Source: Prevotella heparinolytica
Lineage (GTDB): Bacteria > Bacteroidota > Bacteroidia > Bacteroidales > Bacteroidaceae
Length of the DNA: 64,000 bases
Direction: 5' to 3'
Assembly: GCF_004342845.1 (NCBI RefSeq)
Contig: NZ_SLXB01000021.1
Coordinates: 1-64,000 of the forward strand
A program made the position numbers and the translations under genes. Under the pieces are notes generated by a model. That model saw only the letters and a list, made by a program, of their open reading frames with translations, was not told the DNA's origin and did not search any database. Position 1 is the first letter of the stretch. Each line of letters opens with the position of its first letter. Shown piece by piece: positions 8,268-17,564 of this stretch.

Positions 8268-9329
8268 ATGGAGTTTAAAATTGCCGTATTGGCCGGTGAT
8301 GGTATCGGCCCTGAGATTTCCGCCGTAGGTGTGGATGTAATGACTGCCGTGTGCGAGAAATTCGGACACAAAGTGAGTTATGAATATGCCATCTGTGGTG
8401 CAGATGCCATAGACAAAGTAGGTGACCCTTTTCCCGAAGCTACTTATGAGGCTTGTAAGAATGCGGATGCCGTACTTTTTTCGGCTGTGGGCGACCCGAA
8501 GTTCGACAATGACCCTACGGCAAAAGTACGTCCCGAACAGGGGCTGCTGGCTATGCGCAAGAAACTGGGCTTGTTTGCCAACATCCGTCCGGTGCAGACC
8601 TTCAAGTGCCTGCTTCATAAATCCCCGCTTCGTGCGGAACTGGTGGACAGGGCAGATTTCCTGTGCATCCGTGAGCTGACGGGCGGTATGTATTTCGGCG
8701 AAAAGTATCAGGACAACGACAAGGCGTATGACACGAACATGTACACCCGTTCTGAAATTGAGCGTATTTTGAAGGTAGGGTTTGAGTATGCCATGAAGCG
8801 CCGCAAGCACCTCACGGTGGTGGATAAGGCCAACGTGCTGGCTTCTTCCCGGTTGTGGCGACAGATTGCCCAGGAAATGGCCCCCCTTTATCCCGAAGTG
8901 ACTACCGATTATATGTATGTGGACAATGCTGCCATGCGTATGATTCAGGAACCTAAGTTTTTTGACGTGATGGTAACGGAGAATACTTTTGGCGATATCC
9001 TGACGGACGAAGGTTCTTGTATCAGCGGTTCCATGGGGTTGCTCCCTTCCGCCTCTACCGGCGAAAGCACACCGGTGTTCGAACCGATTCATGGCTCTTG
9101 GCCGCAAGCCAAGGGGCTGAACATCGCCAATCCGTTGGCGCAGATTCTTTCGGTAGCCATGTTGTTCGAGTACTTCGACTTGAAAGAAGAAGGAGCATTG
9201 ATTCGTAAGGTTGTCGATGCTTCTCTTGAGGCTGATGTCCGCACTCCGGAGATTCAGGTGGAGGGTGGTGCGAAATACGGCACGAAGGAAGTAGGGGCAT
9301 GGATTGTTGATGCCATCAATGCTTGCTGA
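8268..9329 (+). CDS. leuB: 3-isopropylmalate dehydrogenase
   Basis: NAD-dependent oxidative decarboxylation of 3-isopropylmalate, third step of leucine synthesis; homologues also act on 3-methylmalate in the citramalate route. 353 residues, standard for the family. The N-terminus [17 protein letters not shown], the substrate motif [11 protein letters not shown], the Asp-rich [15 protein letters not shown] and FEPIHGSWP near 265 identify it. Last gene of the operon, 72 bp after the citramalate-type synthase and followed by a long hairpin terminator. Confidence 0.95.
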   Translation: MEFKIAVLAGDGIGPEISAVGVDVMTAVCEKFGHKVSYEYAICGADAIDKVGDPFPEATYEACKNADAVLFSAVGDPKFDNDPTAKVRPEQGLLAMRKKLGLFANIRPVQTFKCLLHKSPLRAELVDRADFLCIRELTGGMYFGEKYQDNDKAYDTNMYTRSEIERILKVGFEYAMKRRKHLTVVDKANVLASSRLWRQIAQEMAPLYPEVTTDYMYVDNAAMRMIQEPKFFDVMVTENTFGDILTDEGSCISGSMGLLPSASTGESTPVFEPIHGSWPQAKGLNIANPLAQILSVAMLFEYFDLKEEGALIRKVVDASLEADVRTPEIQVEGGAKYGTKEVGAWIVDAINAC

Positions 9330-9340
9330 TAAAAATCACA

Positions 9341-9420
9341 TCAGGCACGAACTTCGCAATTCTTCACGGTTTCTTTGAACTGAAATCCGTAAAAGTCTGC
9401 GATGTTCGTGCCTGAAAAAT
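9341..9420 (+). terminator. Long-stem terminator of the leu operon
   Basis: TCAGGCACGAAC (9341-9352) pairs perfectly with GTTCGTGCCTGA (9403-9414), with inner CGCA/TGCG and ACGG/CCGT pairings, followed by A-rich DNA. Because the next gene is convergent (minus strand, ending at 9472), it may act in both directions. Confidence 0.65.
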
Positions 9421-9471
9421 ACAACGGTGCTCAGGGCTTCTTCCTCTCTTCTAAAAAAGGAGACTTGCCGT

Positions 9472-9891
9472 TTATTGGTTCACAAATTCTATTTTCTTGC
9501 TCAGCTTGTCCAGACGGCTTTGTACTTTCTGCATTTTTTTTTCCAGATTGGCAATCTCTTTTTGGTTTTTCGCCAGCTTATCGTTGGCGGCTTTCACTTT
9601 TTTCAAGGCTTTGGCCCGTGCTTTTGCATCTTTTGCGGTTGCGGCAGCATCGGCTGTCGAGAGTTTAGGGGTAGATGTGTCGACATTCGAGTTGGCTTTC
9701 ATTGCCTTTTTCTTCAGTTCACTTGTTTCTGAGGTGGCTTTCTCGTAGGCTATTTTCAGCTTAGTTAGTTGCTCATTCAGCTTCAATACCTCTTGTTGTG
9801 CCTTTAAACGCTCCACTTCGGGGTCGTTGCCTGCAATGCACACTGTGCTCAATGAAAAGAGCAGCATTACTGCCAATAATAAATTCTTCAT
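9472..9891 (-). CDS. Secreted coiled-coil protein, unknown function
   Basis: 139 residues with a signal peptide (MKNLLLAVMLLFSLSTVCIAG, cleavage near residue 20). The rest is charged, rich in Lys, Glu and Ala and almost entirely predicted coiled coil, interrupted by a Thr/Ser/Pro segment near 70-80. No enzymatic motif. Probably a periplasmic or envelope-associated structural protein. Convergent with leuB and monocistronic. Confidence 0.75.
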   Translation of the reverse strand: MKNLLLAVMLLFSLSTVCIAGNDPEVERLKAQQEVLKLNEQLTKLKIAYEKATSETSELKKKAMKANSNVDTSTPKLSTADAAATAKDAKARAKALKKVKAANDKLAKNQKEIANLEKKMQKVQSRLDKLSKKIEFVNQ

Positions 9892-10157
9892 ACGTGTATT
9901 GTTCTTTATTTACGCTATCTTTCTGATATTTAGTTATTTCTCCGCAAAGATATTGTTTTGCCGGCTCCCATACAAGATTGTTATCCGATAAAATGCAAAC
10001 AAGGAGTATTTATTGATTTGAATCAAGCGGATCGCCGATATGCATGGTGCGGATATAGGGGGGCAGTGGCTTGCCGGATTCATCCGATATATGTGTAGTT
10101 GTGTTCTTTTTATTTTACAATTTTTCCAGAATTCCAATCGCTCCTCGGCGCAGATTG

Positions 10158-10245
10158 TTTCAGTCGCCGATTGAACGACAATCAGTCGCCGACTGAAACG
10201 GTTTCACTCAGTGACTGAAATGGTTTCAGTCACTGACTGATTATA
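10158..10245. repeat. Four tandem 22-bp palindromic units
   Basis: Units at 10158-10179, 10180-10201, 10202-10223 and 10224-10245. The basic form is TTTCAGTCnnnGACTGAAA followed by nGG; each unit is a near-palindrome and the third and fourth differ in the centre (CACTCAGTGACTG, CAGTCACTGACTG). The array ends directly in a CCCC/GGGG hairpin. Confidence 0.75.
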
Positions 10246-10276
10246 CCCCCTCTCAGAAGTACTTCTGGCAGGGGTA
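10244..10276. repeat. Hairpin of the CCCC-AGAAG-CTTCT-GGGG type
   Basis: CCCC at 10246-10249, then AGAAGT|ACTTCT (10255-10266) and GGGG at 10271-10274, framed by TA. The same design recurs at 11157-11193 and 20604-20631, so it is a repeated element rather than a unique terminator. Confidence 0.6.
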
Positions 10277-10448
10277 GACAGTGAAGTCGAAACGAAGGAA
10301 AAGACTAATGGTTAATGGTAAAAAATGGTTATTAATAGGCTTTTGGGGAGATGTGGAAAACAAAAAGTTTCTTATCCTTGATTTATCCGATGTTGCTATA
10401 ATTACAATATCTTTGCAATCCGAATGAAGAAGATAATTGTTTTGAAAG

Positions 10449-11156
10449 ATGGTTGAAGATACTAAAAGACAACTTTTGGAGTGGGCGGAAACTTATCATT
10501 GTGCCGGTTTTATCCCGCACGACCCGGTACAGTTTCCGCACCGCTACTTGCAGAAGCAGGATATTGAAATCAGCGGTCTGCTGACGGCCGTCATGAGTTT
10601 CGGAAACCGCAGGCAGATATTGAAGAAAGCCGACGAGCTTCATGGGCTGATCGGAGCATCTCCTTACGGGTACGTGTTGGCCCGTCAATGGGAAGTCGAT
10701 TTTCCCGCTTCAGACAGGAGGAGTTTTTATCGCATGCTTTCTTACTCGGATTTTCATGCTTATTTCAGTCGGCTGCACAAGGCATATTCTGCTTTTGAGA
10801 GTTTGGAAGATGCGTTGCACGCGTATTCGGGCACTCCGATGGAGCGGTTGTGCGCTTTTCTGAATGTCTCCGCCAAAAGTCCGCAGAAGAAGCTGAACAT
10901 GTTTTTACGCTGGATGATACGGAAAAATTCCGAGGTGGATTTCGGTCTTTGGAAGAGTTTTGATTGCAAGGATTTAATCGTTCCTTTGGATACGCATGTT
11001 TGCCGGGTGGCTTGTGCCTTGGGGCTGACCGAGACCGATACTTTCTCTTTGAGAAACGCCCGTCGCATTACGGCGGCTTTGGCGGAGGTTTTTCCCGATG
11101 ATCCTTGCCTCGGTGATTTTGCGCTGTTCGGTTACGGGGTAAACAATCAGTCGTAG
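10449..11156 (+). CDS. TIGR02757 family protein
   Basis: 235-residue conserved bacterial protein matching the TIGR02757/DUF2400 family by pattern: PHRYLQKQDIEISGLLTAVMSFGNRRQI near the N-terminus, KRLNMFLRWM-like NMFLRWMIRKNSEVDFGLW in the middle, and the LDTHVCRVACALGL motif toward the end. The fold is thought to resemble helix-hairpin-helix DNA repair proteins, but no activity is established. A -7 box TATCTTTG at 10408-10415 places transcription start about 25 nt before the ATG. Convergent with the glutathione peroxidase gene. Confidence 0.8.
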   Translation: MVEDTKRQLLEWAETYHCAGFIPHDPVQFPHRYLQKQDIEISGLLTAVMSFGNRRQILKKADELHGLIGASPYGYVLARQWEVDFPASDRRSFYRMLSYSDFHAYFSRLHKAYSAFESLEDALHAYSGTPMERLCAFLNVSAKSPQKKLNMFLRWMIRKNSEVDFGLWKSFDCKDLIVPLDTHVCRVACALGLTETDTFSLRNARRITAALAEVFPDDPCLGDFALFGYGVNNQS

Positions 11157-11193
11157 CCCCTCGCCGGACGTTCTGCCGTCCTCCGGCAAGGGG
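11157..11193. terminator. Bidirectional hairpin between convergent genes
   Basis: CCCCTCGCCGGA (11157-11168) pairs with TCCGGCAAGGGG (11182-11193) with one mismatch. It begins right after the TAG of the upstream gene and lies 15 bp from the end of the convergent peroxidase gene. It is a member of the repeated CCCC...GGGG hairpin family seen at 10244 and 20604. Confidence 0.6.
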
Positions 11194-11208
11194 TATGATG
11201 GGGAGGCG

Positions 11209-11826
11209 TCAACGCTTATTCGGAAGGAGCGCCGCAATCGCTTTCTCTACCTCTTCCATGCTTGCTGTGGGTTCAAAACGTGCCACGACTTTCCCTTCGG
11301 CATCGACCAAGAATTTGGTGAAGTTCCATTTGATGTCCGATTTTTCGGCATATCGGGCATCTTTTTTCTTCAGCATCTCGTCCATGAACTTTCCTCTCTT
11401 GTCATTTAAGTCGAAACCTTTGAACGGTTGCATTTTCTTTAAATAAGTATATAAGGGGATTTCCGCGTCTCCGTTGACTTCTATCTTGTCGAACTGCTCA
11501 AATTGAATGTTGAAGTTCAACGTGCAAAACTCGTGTATCTCTTCGTTGCTGCCCGGTGCCTGCTCTCCGAATTGGTTACAGGGAAAATCGAGAATGTCGA
11601 ATCCCTGCTCCCGATATTTGGCATAGATGGCTTGAAGTTCGTTGTACTGCGGGGTGAATCCGCAACGGGTGGCCGTATTGACAATCAGCAAGACCTTGCC
11701 TTTGTAAGCATCTAAAGAGATTTCCTTCTCCTCGGCGTTTTTCACTTTAAATCCATAAATGTTTTCTTGTGCAGATGCGGTTAGAGACAAAAGTGCCGCA
11801 AACATAAATAACCATTTCTTTTTCAT
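11209..11826 (-). CDS. Exported glutathione peroxidase-family protein
   Basis: 205 residues with a signal peptide (MKKKWLFMFAALLSLTASAQ), hence periplasmic. The thioredoxin-fold peroxidase domain has the Cys-type active site TRCGFT (C55), FPCNQFG (Q85) and KWNFTKFL (W167, N168), the conserved catalytic set. Without selenocysteine and without a known glutathione pool in these bacteria, it more likely reduces peroxides with thioredoxin-type donors (inference). Single gene; convergent with the TIGR02757 gene. Confidence 0.9.
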   Translation of the reverse strand: MKKKWLFMFAALLSLTASAQENIYGFKVKNAEEKEISLDAYKGKVLLIVNTATRCGFTPQYNELQAIYAKYREQGFDILDFPCNQFGEQAPGSNEEIHEFCTLNFNIQFEQFDKIEVNGDAEIPLYTYLKKMQPFKGFDLNDKRGKFMDEMLKKKDARYAEKSDIKWNFTKFLVDAEGKVVARFEPTASMEEVEKAIAALLPNKR

Positions 11827-12052
11827 ATTCGTTGCTTTTTAAAATTAGTAAAAACAGAGAATGCTCAAAGCGCTTTCTCTCTCTGTCATGATATGCAGAA
11901 GATTGCATGAACGGGGACAAAGATAAGTCCGGAGCGGTAATATCACAATAGCATTATTCTTTTTTGGCAAACAGGGAAACAAAAAAGAGACTGCCTACGC
12001 ATTGTGAACAGCCCCTCTTGCGTACTATTGATGTACTTTACCACTAAGCCTG

Positions 12053-12364
12053 TTATTCTTTTACGGCTTCACCTTTTTCATCCAGCATGATAGTTGTTTC
12101 CGTCTCATCCTTGGCAACAACAACTATTTTGTAGATTTTCACTCCATCTTTTTCTTTCACGTATGCTTCTTTTATCGAAGCTCCTTCATAGTCTTTGGCC
12201 AACGTCTGCATCACGGCTTGCGGCAAGTCGGCAGGGTCCATCTTTACAAATTCGTCTTGTGCAACTTGGCTTTCTGCTACAACAGAGTTGTCAACTTCCT
12301 GTGCAAATGCCACAGAACTACTTATTCCCAGAATCATTGCTAATGCTACTAATACCTTTTTCAT
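12053..12364 (-). CDS. Periplasmic PepSY-like protein
   Basis: 103 residues from the start at 12364 (MKKVLVALAMILGISSSVAFAQ signal peptide); the longer ORF upstream is rejected because the signal peptide would be internal. The mature part resembles PepSY-like (DUF2874-type) small exported proteins of Bacteroides: LPQAVMQTLAKDYEGASIKEAY followed by KIYKIVVV and a Glu-Thr rich strand. Function unknown, perhaps inhibitory or binding. Monocistronic. Confidence 0.75.
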   Translation of the reverse strand: MKKVLVALAMILGISSSVAFAQEVDNSVVAESQVAQDEFVKMDPADLPQAVMQTLAKDYEGASIKEAYVKEKDGVKIYKIVVVAKDETETTIMLDEKGEAVKE

Positions 12365-12578
12365 AATGGTAATTTTTTTAAGTGAATATATTAGGTTAAT
12401 GTCTCTGGCATTTATAATGCAAAGGCGATGCCGAAAAATAAGTGAATCAGTTATTTTGTTGTTTTTCAGTGTGATAGATGGCCTATGGTAGATGCCGGAT
12501 AGTTGGAAAAGTGTGGAAATATGTGGAATAGGGGGCACAGGATTGAGGAATAATTGCCCAAATATGATTTATTCTGTT

Positions 12579-12586
12579 TAAATTTG
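12579..12586 (+). promoter_or_regulatory. -7 box of the SLC13 transporter gene
   Basis: TAAATTTG, a full match to TAnnTTTG, 59 bp before the ATG at 12646. The -33 element is weak (ATTG at 12553-12556). Nothing else was found in 12365-12645. Confidence 0.5.
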
Positions 12587-12645
12587 CGGCGCGCTTATCT
12601 TTTACTGTTAGGTTGCATATTTTTATACCGTAAGAACTATTGCTT

Positions 12646-14505
12646 ATGCTGGTAACACTGATTATTCTGATTCTCTCTGCCGCTTTCTTTGTTGGCGGCA
12701 AAGTCCGTTCGGACATTGTGGCACTCTGTGCACTGCTCGGTTTGTTGGTTTTTCAAATCCTGACTCCGGAGGAGGCTTTATCGGGGTTCTCAAATTCGGT
12801 CGTTATCATGATGGTAGGACTGTTTGTGGTGGGCGGAGCCATTTTTCAGACCGGACTGGCAAAGATGATTAGTTCGCATATACTGAAGCTGGCAGGCAAA
12901 AGCGAATTAAGACTGTTTCTGCTGGTTATGATGGTCACTTCGGCCATCGGAGCTTTTGTCAGCAATACGGGGACGGTGGCGCTGATGCTTCCCATTGTGG
13001 TCAGTCTGGCTGTAAGCGCAGAGATGAACCCCGGCAGGCTGTTGATGCCTTTGGCTTTCGCCAGCAGCATGGGAGGCATGATGACGCTTATCGGTACTCC
13101 TCCGAACTTGGTTATTCAGAATACGCTGACCGGAGCCGGATACGAACCGTTGTCTTTCTTTTCTTTCATGCCGGTGGGCATTGTATGTGTAGCGGTGGGT
13201 ACATTGGTATTGCTGCCTCTGACCAAATGGTTTCTTTCCAAGAAAGGTAAGAAGAGTGACAGCTTGCTGTCGGGAAAATCACTCAACCAGTTGGTAAAGG
13301 AATACGGATTGTCCAGCAATTTGTTCCGGTTGCGTGTCAACAGCGAATCCCGTCTGATAGGACAGACGATTATCGATTTGGACGTGCGTCGCAAGTATGA
13401 TTTAAACATCATAGAAGTGCGGTGTGCTGATTCTTCCCAGCACCGTTTTCTGAAGACCGTGACTCAGAAACTGGCGTCACCCGATACAACCCTGAGTGTG
13501 GGAGATGTGCTATACATCACGGGCGACATTGCCAATGTGAACCGCTTTACCGAAGTCTTTCTGCTTGAAATGCTCGACGGGCATACGACGGAAGAAGCAG
13601 CCAAAGCCGACAAATCACTCGATTTCTATGATATAGGCATTGCAGAAATAGTCTTGATGCCTTCGTCCAATATCGTGAACCAGACCGTGAAGGACGCCGG
13701 ATTTCGCGATAAGTTCAATGTGAACGTACTGGGCATACGTCGTAAGCAAGAGTACATCTTGCATGATTTGGGGCGCGAGCGTATGCATAGCGGCGACGTA
13801 TTGCTGGTGCAGGGTGCTTGGCACGACATTGCCCGTTTAAGCAAGGAAGACTCTGAATGGGTGGTATTGGGGCAGCCTTTGGCTGAAGCGGCTAAGGTGA
13901 CTTTGGATTATAAAGCGCCGGTAGCAGCCGTTATCATGCTGTTGATGGTTGCGATGATGGTGTTCGATTTCATTCCCGTAGCCCCGGTGACTGCCGTAAT
14001 GATAGCCGGGCTGTTGATGGTATTGACAGGATGTTTCCGAAACGTGGAAGCCGCCTATAAGACGATAAACTGGGAAACGATTGTGCTCTTTGCCGCCATG
14101 CTTCCCATGTCGCTTGCCCTTGAGAAGACCGGCGCTTCGGCTTATATATCCAATGCGCTGGTGAGCGGGTTGGGAAGTTATGGTCCTATTGTGCTGTTGG
14201 CAGGCATTTATTTTACCACCTCTTTGATGACCATGTTTATCAGTAATACGGTGACGGCCGTGCTCATGGCGCCTATTGCCCTTCAAAGTGCCGTGCAGAT
14301 TGGTGTGAGTCCCGTTCCTTTTCTGTTTGCGGTGACGGTTGCCGCAAGCATGTGTTTTGCTTCTCCGTTCTCCACACCGCCCAATGCTTTGGTGATGCCG
14401 GCAGGACAATACACGTTTATGGACTACATAAAAGTGGGACTCCCGTTGCAGATTATCATGGGAGTGGTAATGATATTGGTGCTGCCGTTGTTGTTTCCTT
14501 TCTGA
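12646..14505 (+). CDS. SLC13-family transporter with two TrkA-C domains
   Basis: Inner-membrane permease, 619 residues from ATG 12646 (a TTG six bases upstream is less likely). An N-terminal bundle of hydrophobic segments includes the SNTGTVALMLPIV and GGMMTLIGTPPNLVIQNTL motifs typical of divalent-anion:Na+ symporters. A cytosolic insert (about 205-405) holds two RCK/TrkA-C modules (around 223-310 and 325-405), then a second membrane bundle repeats the pattern (ISNTVTAVLMAPIAL; STPPNALVMPAGQY). Substrate may be sulfate, dicarboxylate or another anion; it cannot be told here. It stands alone and is convergent with the ABC permease gene. Confidence 0.85.
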   Translation: MLVTLIILILSAAFFVGGKVRSDIVALCALLGLLVFQILTPEEALSGFSNSVVIMMVGLFVVGGAIFQTGLAKMISSHILKLAGKSELRLFLLVMMVTSAIGAFVSNTGTVALMLPIVVSLAVSAEMNPGRLLMPLAFASSMGGMMTLIGTPPNLVIQNTLTGAGYEPLSFFSFMPVGIVCVAVGTLVLLPLTKWFLSKKGKKSDSLLSGKSLNQLVKEYGLSSNLFRLRVNSESRLIGQTIIDLDVRRKYDLNIIEVRCADSSQHRFLKTVTQKLASPDTTLSVGDVLYITGDIANVNRFTEVFLLEMLDGHTTEEAAKADKSLDFYDIGIAEIVLMPSSNIVNQTVKDAGFRDKFNVNVLGIRRKQEYILHDLGRERMHSGDVLLVQGAWHDIARLSKEDSEWVVLGQPLAEAAKVTLDYKAPVAAVIMLLMVAMMVFDFIPVAPVTAVMIAGLLMVLTGCFRNVEAAYKTINWETIVLFAAMLPMSLALEKTGASAYISNALVSGLGSYGPIVLLAGIYFTTSLMTMFISNTVTAVLMAPIALQSAVQIGVSPVPFLFAVTVAASMCFASPFSTPPNALVMPAGQYTFMDYIKVGLPLQIIMGVVMILVLPLLFPF

Positions 14506-14533
14506 GCTTGAATGGACTGAGAGGGATAGTGTG

Positions 14534-15748
14534 CTAAGCTTCCCTCTTCTCGCCTTTCCATATTCCGGAAATCTTTCTCCGTATGGCGAGAATATTCAGC
14601 AGCGACACGGCAAGGAATAAGAGAAAGCCTGTCAGGAGACAGGGAAGCAACGAACTTTCTTCCAACTGTGGAAAGAAAGATTGAATCTTTTCGATATAAT
14701 ATGTGCGTATCCACATTACGCCACCTGTGGCAAGGAACAGGACAGCGACATTCAACCCTATCGTCAGAACGTGGTAAGGAAGGGCCACTTGCGTGGGGCT
14801 GTATCCTATCAGCAGAAGGTTTTCCAGTTTCACGGTATTCTTTTGCAACAGCAAGAAAATGCTCAACATCAGGATATAGAATGACAGTATGCTGATAAAC
14901 AGCCCGACTGCCATGACAATGCCTGTGACGAGACGCAGGAAGTAGGTGGTTTTTCCGGCATCGAGGTTGTCACCTTCGGTTTCATAGCCGTTGGCGGAGA
15001 AGTATTCGTTGATGGCTGTGTCCGTGGGGTTCTTCACTTCTACGATGAGGCGCGACGGCTTGGCTTCTTTGCCGGGAGCGAAGCTGTTGTTGGCCCAATC
15101 CATGAACGACTGTGGCACGAGAATGGTATTCAGCCGGTTGGAGAACCCGACGATATTCCCCTTGTACTGCTCTGTCTGTTCATTGCCCCGCAACACGATG
15201 TCCATTTGTATCATGCTTATCAGGCCTTCGGATAGTTTCGGCAAACTCCGGCTTTGGGCGAAACCGAAATTATACAGGTTCAGGTAGTTGCGGGGGATAA
15301 TGATGGGGATTGTATGGCTTCCCTCATCGAAGTGCCATTTGTCCAGACTGACGTCGACATATTCATCGGGTACGGATTCGAAGAACATTTCCGTGGAGAG
15401 GTGTATGCCGGCTTCTTGCATACCTACTCCGGCAGAGACCTTGAACAGGGAGGGAGTGAAAGCGCCTACGCTGCGTGTGAAAGATTGTTCTTTCATCGCT
15501 TCGATGTCGTCCTTGCTGAAGGTATTGTCTTTCCCGGTGATACCACCTAAAGCGCTGATTCTCCTTGTGGCTATGATATAGTCTTTCTTCATGAAGCTGT
15601 CTCCGGAGGTAAAGACGGGGAGTACATCGGAGTAAAACTGTAGGCTCATCAGCACAATCGTCATACCCAAAAGATTGGCAAGGAAAAAGCCGGTCAGTTG
15701 ACCTATGCTGATATGCCGGCGGAGAAGTTTCCAAACAAGTTTGTTCAT
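14534..15748 (-). CDS. ABC transporter permease, FtsX-like
   Basis: 404 residues. One N-terminal membrane segment (about 18-40), a large periplasmic domain (about 45-270) and three membrane segments (about 275-300, 320-345, 365-390) match the FtsX/MacB-type permease topology. It follows its ATPase gene by 32 bp on the same strand. Systems of this type move lipoproteins or peptides, or act as mechanotransmitters; the substrate here is unknown. Confidence 0.8.
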   Translation of the reverse strand: MNKLVWKLLRRHISIGQLTGFFLANLLGMTIVLMSLQFYSDVLPVFTSGDSFMKKDYIIATRRISALGGITGKDNTFSKDDIEAMKEQSFTRSVGAFTPSLFKVSAGVGMQEAGIHLSTEMFFESVPDEYVDVSLDKWHFDEGSHTIPIIIPRNYLNLYNFGFAQSRSLPKLSEGLISMIQMDIVLRGNEQTEQYKGNIVGFSNRLNTILVPQSFMDWANNSFAPGKEAKPSRLIVEVKNPTDTAINEYFSANGYETEGDNLDAGKTTYFLRLVTGIVMAVGLFISILSFYILMLSIFLLLQKNTVKLENLLLIGYSPTQVALPYHVLTIGLNVAVLFLATGGVMWIRTYYIEKIQSFFPQLEESSLLPCLLTGFLLFLAVSLLNILAIRRKISGIWKGEKREA

Positions 15749-15780
15749 ACCCTTTTTATTAAGTTGAAAGTGGGGGGATA

Positions 15781-16425
15781 TTATAATTTGAAGATGCTGT
15801 CGTATTCCATCACTAAGTGCTTTCCGATGGAAGTTATCAGGATGCCCGCTCCCTGCTTTTCTGCCTCGTCCGAAAGGATACGGCTCATGATGGTCCCGTT
15901 CTCATCGTCCAGATGGCTGACAGGCTCGTCTAAAAAGATGAAGTCGAAAGGTTGGCAGAGGCAACGGATGAAGGCGACTCTTTGTTGCTGGCCGAAAGAG
16001 AGTTTTCCGGCTTTCTCGTTTATCTTGTCTGTAATTCCGAGAAGTTCGAAGAGGACAAGAATGTCTTTTTTCTTTTTGTATCCGGTGAGTCGGTTCTTCA
16101 GTTGAACGTTTTCAAAGGCCGTGAGTTCCGGAAAGAGACGTAACTCCTGAAAGAGGATGCTGAGCGATTGTCTGCGGCTATTTACCCATTCGTTGACGGA
16201 AAGGGAGCGTATGTTCCGTCCGTCAAAGTTGATGATGCCTTGATAGTCGTGACGATAGCCGTAGATGTAGCTGCAAAGCGAGGACTTACCGGTGCCGGAA
16301 GCGGCTTCTATCAGATATCGCTTTCCTTTGTAGAACGTGATGTCCTGATGCCATATATCCGAGGTGATGGTGTTACGGTCGGCAAATACCGTGGGAAGCG
16401 TCTTTTGTAGTCGAATGCTATTCAT
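15781..16425 (-). CDS. ABC transporter ATP-binding protein
   Basis: 214-residue ATPase. Walker A ASGTGKSS (42-49), signature LSFGQ (142-146), Walker B FIFLDEP (162-168) and switch His171 are all present, so it should be active. The Q-loop lies near FQEL at 92-95. LolD/MacB-like size. Paired with the FtsX-like permease downstream; the DUF4836 lipoprotein gene just upstream may belong to the same transcript. Confidence 0.9.
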   Translation of the reverse strand: MNSIRLQKTLPTVFADRNTITSDIWHQDITFYKGKRYLIEAASGTGKSSLCSYIYGYRHDYQGIINFDGRNIRSLSVNEWVNSRRQSLSILFQELRLFPELTAFENVQLKNRLTGYKKKKDILVLFELLGITDKINEKAGKLSFGQQQRVAFIRCLCQPFDFIFLDEPVSHLDDENGTIMSRILSDEAEKQGAGILITSIGKHLVMEYDSIFKL

Positions 16426-16455
16426 TTCTTTTATATTGTTCGTTGGTTCTTTGAA

Positions 16456-17556
16456 TCACCATCCGATAAATTGTCTGGCAAAGTCGGCGAGCTGTTTCAA
16501 GGAATTCTGTTCTTTATCCTGCAGAATGACGGTGAAGGTGGTGCGGTTGCTGTCTCCCCGTACGTTCAGGACATCAATCCGGGTAATAAGTTGATAGAGG
16601 GTCTGAACTTCAGGCTCGTCGGCGCCGAATGCCATGAGAGCCCGCAGGTTGGTCACAGTCAGTAGTTCCTCGCTGGTCAGTTCTATGTTGAAAGGTACGC
16701 CGTGCATCATTTGTGCCATGGCCAATTGCAGGTCTTTCGTGCTTTGGGGATGGAAGGGTTGGTTGCTTTCTTTGGTTTCTCCATTGGAGTCGGCTCGTTG
16801 CAGGCGGGCATATATTCTTCCGTTCTCAAACAGGACATAGCCGTAAAGTTGTGTGCCTTGCGGCCAGTTCAGAACGCCGCGCACGTCGAAAGGCAGTATG
16901 TCGGGAGTGGCAAACAGGCGTATGTCTCCTTTTTGCTTCATCATGGGCTCATAGAAAGGGTTGGCATGTATGCTTTTATCGGCAGGTTGTTTTATCAGGG
17001 CAGTGACGGCAGCCGACAACTTCTTTAGCTGCGTGGCGCTCCCGCCATAAACGACAAGCAATGTCCCATCATTGAAAGCCAGTTGTATGCCTGCCTCTGC
17101 CATGTTGGAAATATAATATCCGTCGGCCTTGACGGGAGCAGTGCAGAACTTCTCTTCGGCAAGTGTTTTGAGCAGCGTTTCCAGTTTCTTCAGGTTGCTG
17201 ACTTTGAACGTGGCAGCCATGCTGTGCAGTGAAGGTGCTTTGAAGGCGTATACCGGTGAGTCCCAGTCTATCCCCGTTTCTTCGGGATGTTCCATCATGT
17301 TGTCCAATTGCTTGAAAAGGGCAGGAGTGCTTCCATTGAGCAACAGGCCGGATACTTTCTGCCGCATTTCCCTGCTGTCGGGGGTATTCAATCCGGCTTT
17401 CTCGACGATGGCTTTCATATCGATGGCAGCCACTTCGGTAGCATTGGCAGGGATGACATGGGTATATTCTGTTTTTTCGGTCTTACTGCATGACCCACCA
17501 AGGAGCAATATCAGTGTCCAAACGGGGAACAACCGGAATAATAAATTCTTTTTCAT
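16456..17556 (-). CDS. DUF4836-family lipoprotein
   Basis: 366 residues from the start at 17556 (MKKNLLFRLFPVW..., lipobox LLGGSC). The sequence just after, YTHVIPANATEVAAIDMKAI, is the hallmark opening of the DUF4836 family, common in Bacteroidetes and of unknown function; members here are often shorter than this family's longest forms. Likely anchored in the inner face of the outer membrane or surface-exposed. It starts 8 bp after rsmE ends and precedes the ABC exporter genes, suggesting one operon rsmE-DUF4836-ATPase-permease. Confidence 0.75.
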   Translation of the reverse strand: MKKNLLFRLFPVWTLILLLGGSCSKTEKTEYTHVIPANATEVAAIDMKAIVEKAGLNTPDSREMRQKVSGLLLNGSTPALFKQLDNMMEHPEETGIDWDSPVYAFKAPSLHSMAATFKVSNLKKLETLLKTLAEEKFCTAPVKADGYYISNMAEAGIQLAFNDGTLLVVYGGSATQLKKLSAAVTALIKQPADKSIHANPFYEPMMKQKGDIRLFATPDILPFDVRGVLNWPQGTQLYGYVLFENGRIYARLQRADSNGETKESNQPFHPQSTKDLQLAMAQMMHGVPFNIELTSEELLTVTNLRALMAFGADEPEVQTLYQLITRIDVLNVRGDSNRTTFTVILQDKEQNSLKQLADFARQFIGW

Positions 17557-17564
17557 ACGCAATA

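Larger units (their letters stand above)
9892..10448. other. Intergenic region with repeat array and promoter
   Basis: 557 bp without a supported gene. It holds the 22-bp repeat array (10158-10245), its terminal hairpin (10244-10276) and a -7 box TATCTTTG at 10408-10415 that should serve the gene at 10449. The ORF at 9934-10137 on the minus strand is not convincing. Confidence 0.6.

Noticed and set aside
10158-10245. CRISPR array
   Set aside because: Units are contiguous 22-mers without spacers, each palindromic and diverging; no cas genes in the window.
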